Shown here: piece after piece, positions 12,001 through 21,000 of the stretch | How the letters are laid out: every line of letters starts with the position of its first letter | How positions within the stretch are numbered: position 1 is the first letter of the stretch | Origin: Candidatus Aenigmatarchaeota archaeon | GTDB lineage: Archaea; Aenigmatarchaeota; Aenigmatarchaeia; JACPZZ01 | Length of the DNA: 23,686 nt | Direction: 5' to 3' | Assembly: GCA_016202795.1 (NCBI GenBank) | Contig: JACQNY010000098.1 | Coordinates: forward strand, 1 to 23,686 | The notes under the pieces: model-generated | Told to the model about the DNA's origin: nothing | What the model saw: only the letters and a program-made list of their open reading frames with translations | Databases searched by the model: none | Made by a program: the position numbers and the translations under genes

Positions 12001-15000
12001 ACGGTGCCATCATCGTTTTCGGCAATTCTCAAGCGCAGATCCTCGTTATAAGTCCTGGTTAAAATCATTCTGAGAGCTGCCTGTAAGAGATGTTCGAACG
12101 CAACCCTTGGGCCTTCAGAGGTGTCAATCGCCTCAGGACTCATGGCACCCGGATTATCCAATTCGACCGCTTCCATAAATGAAGCCATGCTTCCGCTGAA
12201 TTGACCAGAAAAGATGTCATACAGCCCATCGAGCAACTCTTTATTTTTCTTCCCATTGAAGTGAAGTACCCATTTTCCTTCGTGACCCTGCCGCTTTGTT
12301 ATTGTAAAAAGCTTTTCACCGCTCTTGGCTGAAAACTTATGTTCTAGCCATTGGTAATAGCGATATTCATCATTGGCATGAGCCATCGGAATTGAAACTT
12401 GTTTGTCACCGGCTTTGGCATTAACGAGTGCGCGTGCCATAACTAAAATGCCCTGAAGCGTTTTAATTTGGTCTTCGTTAAGACGCCGGCCCATCTCAGC
12501 GTTGATGTAATCGATCGGAACCATCATGGCATCGTCGATTTCATCCACCGTAAACACATATTTACCCACTTCATAAAGCGTGGGGCGCTGGCCGGGCCGC
12601 TGCTGCTGATCTTCCAGGAAAATAAATTGGAGATCATCCCGTCCGATATAAACAACCTTGTGCTGAGGATTGCGCTCGTCCCGGGCGAACTTTTCGCGAA
12701 TGACATTTGGATCGCTCATCTTATCGCGCCAAACACCTTCCGTTTCTATACCGAAAGCGGCATACACGGCCGCTTGATCTCCCCATAGGTTATTTCGGAC
12801 AAATCGGCCTTCCGGCTCCTCGTTAATCACGAGTTTACCCGAGAAAGCTTTGATCACATTCCGCATGGTCATCAGAATGGTCTTGCCCTGCGCGGTGGGA
12901 ACGCCGATGATCTTTCCTTGCGCCATCGCGAGGCCTTCAAGCAATTGGATGCCGCGATAAACTCGGTGATCCTTGCCAAACACCCATTGAGCGAGTGTTA
13001 AGCCGACGGCAAATTGATACAGAAGATTTTCGTCAAAATTTTCACTTTTGATTTTAGTTTGGACTTGATCATTGTGGGCGAGATCACGGACGGCCTGAGC
13101 AACTGAATTTCTGAAAATTTCACTTGTCTTGGACGCTTTCACAACTTCAGTTTCAACGAATTTAATGAGTTCAAAAGCAGCTCTTTTTTTATTATCTTGC
13201 CTCCTCCCGCCAAGTTTGTGAAATCTATTCCGATCATCTCTTAAAAATTCCTTTGCTTCTTTCATGGCCTCAACAATAAGTTTGGACGTCTGCTTGAGCA
13301 GGTCATCGTCAGAAATCTCAGAATCCTTCGCGCCGGAAAGATTCCTCAGAAACGCGATCAACTTTTTGCGGAAGTCAATATTACCTTGATTTGTTTTAAT
13401 TAAAAATTCGACAGCAATGCCATAGACGTCCTCTTTAACTCGGAGTCCGTAATTGTTTCCCGTTTCGCGTAATTCCCGATTCCGATCTGCGAACGGTCTC
13501 TTTGCGATCTCATCCAGATTCTTCGCAAGCGCTAACTTTTTAGTATTAGGATCTACGCTTTCGGAACGTTTTGCAATATCGGTATCAAGACTGACGGCTC
13601 CCAGAATGTCCTTTCCTTGTAGCAACGTTTTGGCTGTTTGGTAAACATGGGCCTCATTGCTACCCGGTTTAAAATCCCAGACTTGGTCATCGTTAATCGT
13701 TTTGCCCATCTCCTTCAAGTTCTGGATTTCACGCTCAAGCAGAGTCAATTGAATGATGAGGATTTGGGCCTCTTCACGTATACCGGATTTTTCCTGAAGA
13801 CTGCTAAATAAGGCGTTAAGCTTTTGTTCAAGTTCCGCTACTTTTTCCGATACTTTCTTCTCTTGCTTACTAACATTTTGTTCCTGAGCTTCGCGATTCG
13901 CCTGAGCATCGGCATCTTCGTGCTCGCTTCTACGCATGCGCATTGCCTCTAAGTCTTCTCTGGCTTTATCAAGTTCTTTCTTATGCTTTAACTCTTCCAA
14001 CTGGGCTGCTTTGATTTCGTCAAGTTCAGAAAGCTTGCCGCCGCTTTCAGTTAATTGTTTACTTAAACGGCCTTCCAGCTTTTGTAATCTCCTTGTTCGT
14101 ATGTCGACGCCTTTATGAATGCGCCCTCTCAACCATTCAGCGCGTCTCTTAAGTTCAGTGATTTCTTTTTCGTAGGCATCGATTTGACCATCAGCCGGAT
14201 TCTTTTGTTTCAATTGATCTAACTTGTAGCCTGTTTCACTTAAACGCTTTTCAACCTTCTGAAGCTCCGCTTGCCGCTCTCGGAATCTCTGCCTATAGGG
14301 AGTCATTCTGGGATCTTTGCTGTCATGCCGAATCGATTCCACGCTGCGGAGGGAACCATCTGATTCGAAAACAATCCGGAACCCTCCCGGCACCAAGAAA
14401 ATCGTTTCGCCTTCTTTGCCGAAGTAAAGCGTCTTGCCAAATTCGGGGGGTTCCGGACCGTCTAAAGCCGCGGCGTCGGCCTTTGCATTTCCGTTTCGAT
14501 CAAAGTTCATGGTCAGTTTTTCATCCACATACCCCGTTCCCCACTCGATCGCCCTGCCGCCGGTAATGGTTTTCCGTCGGGCTGTATATTCGCCGATGAC
14601 CTGACCTTGTGGGTCGACAATACGAACTCGCTGAGCGCGCGGCTCACCCTTTTCAGCGGGTGTGATCACCTTGAAGAACGTTCCGCCGTCTTCATCTTGA
14701 GCAATGGCGTCAACGATAGCGTCCTCACCAAACTGCAGCTTGTAGTGGTCAGCAATTTCGTCTGGTTTGGCCTCAACCGGATCAATGTCCAGAAGTTCAA
14801 ACCCCACTTTAGAAACCCAATCCTTCCTGGAAACTCTGCGGTCTTGAATTGCCTGCCGGACGGCTTGAAGCTCACTCTCAAGCAATTCGTCCACCTCCCG
14901 GTAACCCGCCGTTAAGGTCCGAATGGACCTTACCAGTTTTTCAAGCACCACAGGATCCTGCGCCAATTCAGCCTGCCGCTGGAACTCTTCGATTCTAAGC

Positions 15001-18000
15001 GCCAGCTGTTTCCGAACTTCGTACAATCGGCCCATATGTTCCGCGCTCGGAAGCGGCTTTTGTAATTCTTCGAGGGCTTCGTTGAGAAGCTGAATGCCGC
15101 GGTCGATTCCTTGAAGGGTTACGGCCACTGCGCTTCCCTCTTCGGAAGCCGCCTTTGATTTCACTTGCTTCAGTTGATCCTGAAGTTGATTCAATGCTTT
15201 TATTTTTTCATCAAACGAAAGCGCTGAGTTGCTGGTGATGGCGTACACCTTCGCTTTCACCAAATACTCGATATATTCGCTGAGCTCTGCTTTGATTTCT
15301 TCCGAAAGTTGATTCCACATGCCCTTCTCGGCAATCATCTGAAGAATCGACAAAATCGTTTCCAAATCGCCGGAAGCCGTGTAAAGCAATTTAAGATGCA
15401 AGATCATCAGGTCGAGTCCGGTGACTGCGTGCGCCGCATGCAGCATGTAATCCTGTACCTCTTCAAGATTCACTCCTTTCGATTTCAGCCCTTCCTGAAA
15501 TTCGGCCTGCAACAAATCCACAGCTTCTCGGCGCCAGCCATTTTGGTTCCATCCTTGATAAGGCCGCATGCGATCCAGCAGGCTGCCCATCCTGATGAGT
15601 ACGCTTTGATCTGCTGGTTGAACGCTTTGCGGTTGCGCTGACTGCGCTTCCGGCGTTAACGGCAGTTGGATGTCGTCACTAACCGATAAGAAACTCAAAT
15701 CAATCATTCCTTCTTGGAGCCTGAGCGCAAACTGATATATCGCCGTCTGAATTTCCTCGACTGTCGGAACCTCAATTCCTTGCGCTTGGAGGGCGCTCAA
15801 TTGATTCCGTAAGTTTAATTGGATTTTTAACTTTCTCGTCAGGCCTTTGCGCTCGGCGATGATCTTCCACTGCTCCGGAGTCAATTTGATGAGCGGAGCC
15901 GCAAGCTGCTTATAAACAGCCAAAAGAGTTTTCGATCTATCAATGATTGCGGGATCTACGTCGCCATTTTCCTGGGCCAGTTCCAATGCAAGCGCAGCCG
16001 TTGCCAAATCAAAAGAGGCCAGTGAGCGGCTAAACGGTTCGAAAACATCTACTGCCTCATAAGTTCCCAATGCGCTGTGAAGAATAGTCCCCGGTTTCGC
16101 GCTGCCGGTTAAAACGCTTACGTTGTTGCGAATATGTTCTGCCATGGCGCCGACTAAACCGAGTTTGCCCATTCTCTTCGCAAATTCATAGTGCTGAGCC
16201 CTGTGGACGCGCCAAAAATCAGCAAACGTCCCTACGGCTCCTGCCGTTGCAATTTTCGCAACAAATTCCCTGAAAGCAGCTGGCTTGTGTGCATCCGCAA
16301 AGCGTTCGCTTGCTTTTTCATAACCGACAAAAATCGGCAAAAGACCTTGGAACCAAATGGTTTCAAAAACGGGCACCGCAAAACCATTTACCAAGAGATT
16401 GAGAACGCGGCCCAAAGGCGTGGTTCTGAAGAAAGGTGAAACATAGGCCAAATCACCCACAGACGACTGAACCCCCGCGGAAACAAGCGCCGGCCGCAAG
16501 GAACCGCTCATGGTAAAGAACTCGTAGATCAATTGAGTTGCCATCTGATGCGCTCGATCGTACATGGGCGTGCGGTTGACAACAGATTCGCGCGAACGGA
16601 GAGCGTCCAAACCTTCCGCACCGAATTTTTCTTTGACTGGCGGGCTAATAAACTCCATCGCGTTTCCGTCATTAGTTACAAATACAATTCGGTCAACGAT
16701 CGCTTGAAGCGACCCGATCAACTGACCAGTTTCTAAGAAAACAATCTGGGGCGATTCCATTAGTTTGCCTACAAACTTATCGAAGGTCTTTAACTCAGGC
16801 TGCATGGCCCCAACCGCTTGATATAAATTGGAAGCTAAAGGATCTGTTCGACCCAATGTGCGCAAAATATCAACAAAGACCTTTTGATCTGTCGATCGAA
16901 TCAATCCGAACTTATTGATTGCGTTTGCGATTGCTTCCGGAGTTCTTGCAAGCCGCCCCGTTTGTGTCGTGCTGACCAAATCAATGGCGATCTGCCGTCC
17001 CAGGAAAGGATTCTGTTCGATTTGCTGCATTAGTAACGGGCTTACGTGCGAATTATTTAGATCATGCGCGAAACCCGGCGTGCTGAGCCAACCGCCGGCG
17101 ATGAAAATCTGGCTGTAGTTTCCAATTTTTTCGAGGTCAAACGTACCGGCCGCTTCTATTAATAAGTTGCCTATATTTTGAAACACGGCTAAGTGCCCTT
17201 GGTCGATGAAAAACTTTTGAATTTCATCTTGAGTGGCCAAATTGAAATTGAGTCCCAGAAAAGTGCTGATTGCGCGTTTGGATACGCCTAATTTTTCAGC
17301 AACTGTTTGGATGCGATCAAGATAGGCTCCTACTGAAGAAGCGTTAACAACTGCGGGAATTGACTTTAGCTGCGCCCCTAAAATAAGAAACCGAATTGCT
17401 TCCGGAGTGATCGAGACAGAGCGAGCGCTTAATTCCGATGTAAATTGTAACTTTGCGACATCATCTAATTGACCAAATGCCGTGAACACCGGTTTCGAAA
17501 TGCCGATCGCTTTTAAGAAAGGTTGCGCTTCTTTGACTCCGATGAAACGAGCTGCCGCAACATTTTGGAAGAGCTGCTCCGATACGCTGATGCCGGTTCC
17601 CTCGACGATCGAAACGAGGTTTTTTGAAGCAAGAGCAAGATCATGAACAACATTTAAAAATTGCGCGTAAGTAATTTGACCAGATTGAAGCGCTCTTACG
17701 ACGGCGTTGCTATAACGCCCAAAACCGACTTCTCCCAACAGCGCGGCTGCAGTAACGGTATCCGCGATGGATGCGTTTGAATTGATCGTCTGTGCCACAG
17801 TTTGTAAAGCAGCGACCGCCTGTAAACCGGAGAAATCTTCGATGTCAATCTCAATGAACGGATTTTCCCGCAAAAGGACTTTCATATTGTTCACAACTTC
17901 CATATTCCAAGGATGAGTCAAATCGGTAGAATAGGTTGACAGTTTTTGGACTACCAACAAACTATTAGTCTGAATTCTTCCTAACGATAACAAGGCTCCA

Positions 18001-21000
18001 TCCAGAGCGCGTATACCCGTACTTCTGTTCTGCGAGTGAAATTGATGGAGAGCCTCCGCAATCACACGCTGAACGGAAGCAATTGGAGTTTGAGCCGGAG
18101 CCTGCTGCTTCATCAGATTCGCTACAAACCAATCGGCCGTCTCAACCGATGAAAAAATCTGTGCCTTCTGATGGGAAGGAAGGTTCGTGAGGTAATCTAC
18201 CAGTTCATGATTCTGGATGATTGCTGTCGGCATCGGGGAGGCACGGCCTTCCAGAATTGCAATCTGGGTTTCAATGAGGTCAATAAACTCGAGGGTGCGT
18301 GACGGGCTTCCGAAGGGCGCTTCCATCTTCCGAACACGATCGACGGTCTGTTGCAGTTGTGTGACCCTTGTACTGGGCGCACCGATAACAGGCGTCACCG
18401 CTGGAAGGGCCGCCACCGTCGGAACTGCAGCAATGGGAGACAAGGACGAAATAATGATGGGCGAGGCTTGCCCGGCTAAAATTGCCGCCGCAGATTCAAT
18501 CTTATAAATGATGCCGCTTGCAAGAAACTGCTCAGCTGCCTCAACAGAACCAAGCTGGCCGATCGCCTTGAGCACAAATAAATCAGCGGTTTGTACCGTG
18601 CCAAACTGATTCACCTTTTGTGCGTCCGTCATCTTGGCAACGCCGACGGCGTGGCGAACCTCTGCGATTGCCGTATGAGCAGTTTGAACATGGTGTTGGA
18701 AGGCATTCAGCTGTGCATTCACATTAAAGTGGGCCCGGCCGCGGGCGACATCAAAAAATTCGACGGCAATCTCACGAAGGCTGCTGGGCAGCCATCCGAG
18801 AAGAATATTTCCTAAGACCGGTTCTTTGATTCCCTCTTCCCAAATACCGGAGATAAATCTGGACTCCCAGATACGACCGATCACTCTCCCAATGCCTCGC
18901 ACAGCGCCAAACATGGCCGTAACAAATGCCGCATCACGACCTGCTAGGCTTACTCCCAGCGTATTTCCAATCCAACCGCCAATGTCGCCCACAAGCGCAC
19001 CACCGACTTTGAGTTTCAATAAGTCCCATACTTTGACGAATCCAGCTCTCAAGCTGTTCGCAAAAACGTTCGGCGCAATCGCAAAAACGTGAAACACGCC
19101 GATAAATAAAGCCATTTGGAGAATGCCCTCGGGCGTGCTGTAAGTCTGGACGAATTGACCGAGGCCGCTTCCTTGACGCATGCCCGCAAACATCAAGCGA
19201 ATTTCCTTTATGATTCCGCTCGGACTGAACCATCTTCCGCCTTTTGAAAGCATAATGCTTTCAATTGACGCGTTTTTGAATCCTAAAACGGACCTCACGT
19301 CTGCAATGGCGTGGGCGGCGGTGTTCAAAACAAACGGCAAATTGACTCCAATATAAATGGCCTGGCCCAAGAAATATCTTCCGGATGTTATTTGCCGCAA
19401 AAATACACGAACCGCGCTGTTTCCAGAAAATTCAATGAAGTAGCCTCCGGTTCCAACCCCTGCATTTTTAGCGAAAGCTCGGGTGATTTTTGCCCCGTTT
19501 TGAATCAGGATTCTCATCTGGGCTTTTGTTAATTGCGACGCTTGCACCGAGATCCGGGCAAAATTATTGGCAAGCCACCTGAAAGGAAACGTAATAACCT
19601 TTCCGACTGCCGTCACTCCTTTTCCGAATCCTACCGCTGCTCGCAAACCGAGCCCAACTAAGCCCGGTCGCGCGGTGGCGAAGACGCTGCGCACAAATCC
19701 TTGGCTGCCTACCTTTACAGCTAAAGCTGAACGGAGTGTGCCGGCATTCATTAATCCTGCGCCGATATTCCAGGTTCCGAAAATAATCATACTATTAAGT
19801 GCGTAATTGATCGTTTTGAGGTTAAAATTAAGAACGCTATCTTTCGCGGCGATTCTATTAATTTCTTCGATCGTCAAATCGCCTCTGCTGTCCCGCATTG
19901 AAAGCACCCGCCCGTGAGCTAAGTAGGTTGATCCAACCATGACACCTCCGGAAACACCGGCAGCGCCGATATACCAAGCGCCGGTCAAGGAAGCTGCTTT
20001 GAATGTTCCCGCAGCTGCCCCGCCTACCCCCAATGCACCTGTAGTCAGAATCACTAAGCCGCCTACTGCTGCAACTAAAGCAGACACTCCCATGTACCAC
20101 TTATAGGCTGTTGAAGACTCATGCCACGTTTGTATCATTCCAGCCGGCGTTAAGCGTTCAAAAAATGTCTTTCCTGCCTCAGCACCAGCGCTGTGGTATT
20201 CCATCGTGGTGATTCCATTAACTAAATCAAAATGATAGGTTTGAGATACCAACGCAGCGGAAGGGCCAACATATAAGTCGCGAATTCTAGAACCTAGTGA
20301 GGAACCGTGATATTTTCCATCCAATCTTAGAACACCGTCTTCATTTAACCAAGCCGTTTCTCCAGGGCCAGAGGCAAAATCCAGCATGCCATTCGAATGA
20401 CGAAAAGCGAAACCGCCCGCTACTATGCCGTCCGTAACAATTCCAGTTTCTAAAAAGCGGCCATGGTTGCCATACTTTGCGACCTTATCAAGGCTATAGC
20501 CTCCGCCGATAAAACCAAGGAAGGGTGCACTGTAGCCAGTTGAAATTTGATAGAAACCAGCTTCATCAATATTGCTTTGACTCGCTCGCGCAATGGCACT
20601 CATCGCCGGCACGGTAACCGACAAACCTGCTTCATTGGCATCATGAACCGTGAAGAGAGTCATCTGAACGCTTGTATCGGGTGAAAAATAATAATGTTCG
20701 CCCGCTGTACCGTCGCTTACGAGTTTATTATTTATCGCGGCGACAACAGCATCTCGAACTCCGTTCCATCCTCCTCGATTATTTCCTCGATATGTTTTGT
20801 GTGCGTCTGACAAAATTTCATTTACAACACTTTGACTTAATCCGGATTCGCGCGCTAAATTTGCCGCAAGTGTTCCATATTCATAGGTATAGTCGTGCCC
20901 AAATTGATCGGCTCCGCTAAAAGCTTTGCCATACTCAAGTTCAATAAACCGCGCAAATGCGCCCGATTCTCTAAAACGCACCGGCGTGCCAAATAAAAGT

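Noticed and set aside
10300..13110. A separate secA gene
   Set aside because: The frame continues on both sides without stop, start signal or gap, and motif spacing is longer than in SecA, so it is a domain of the giant protein.
14466..14501. EF-hand/dockerin-like calcium loop (D-R-N-G-N-A-K-A-D)
   Set aside because: Positions 1, 3, 5 and 9 fit, but the 12th position is Ala instead of Asp/Glu, position 6 is not Gly, and there is only one copy.
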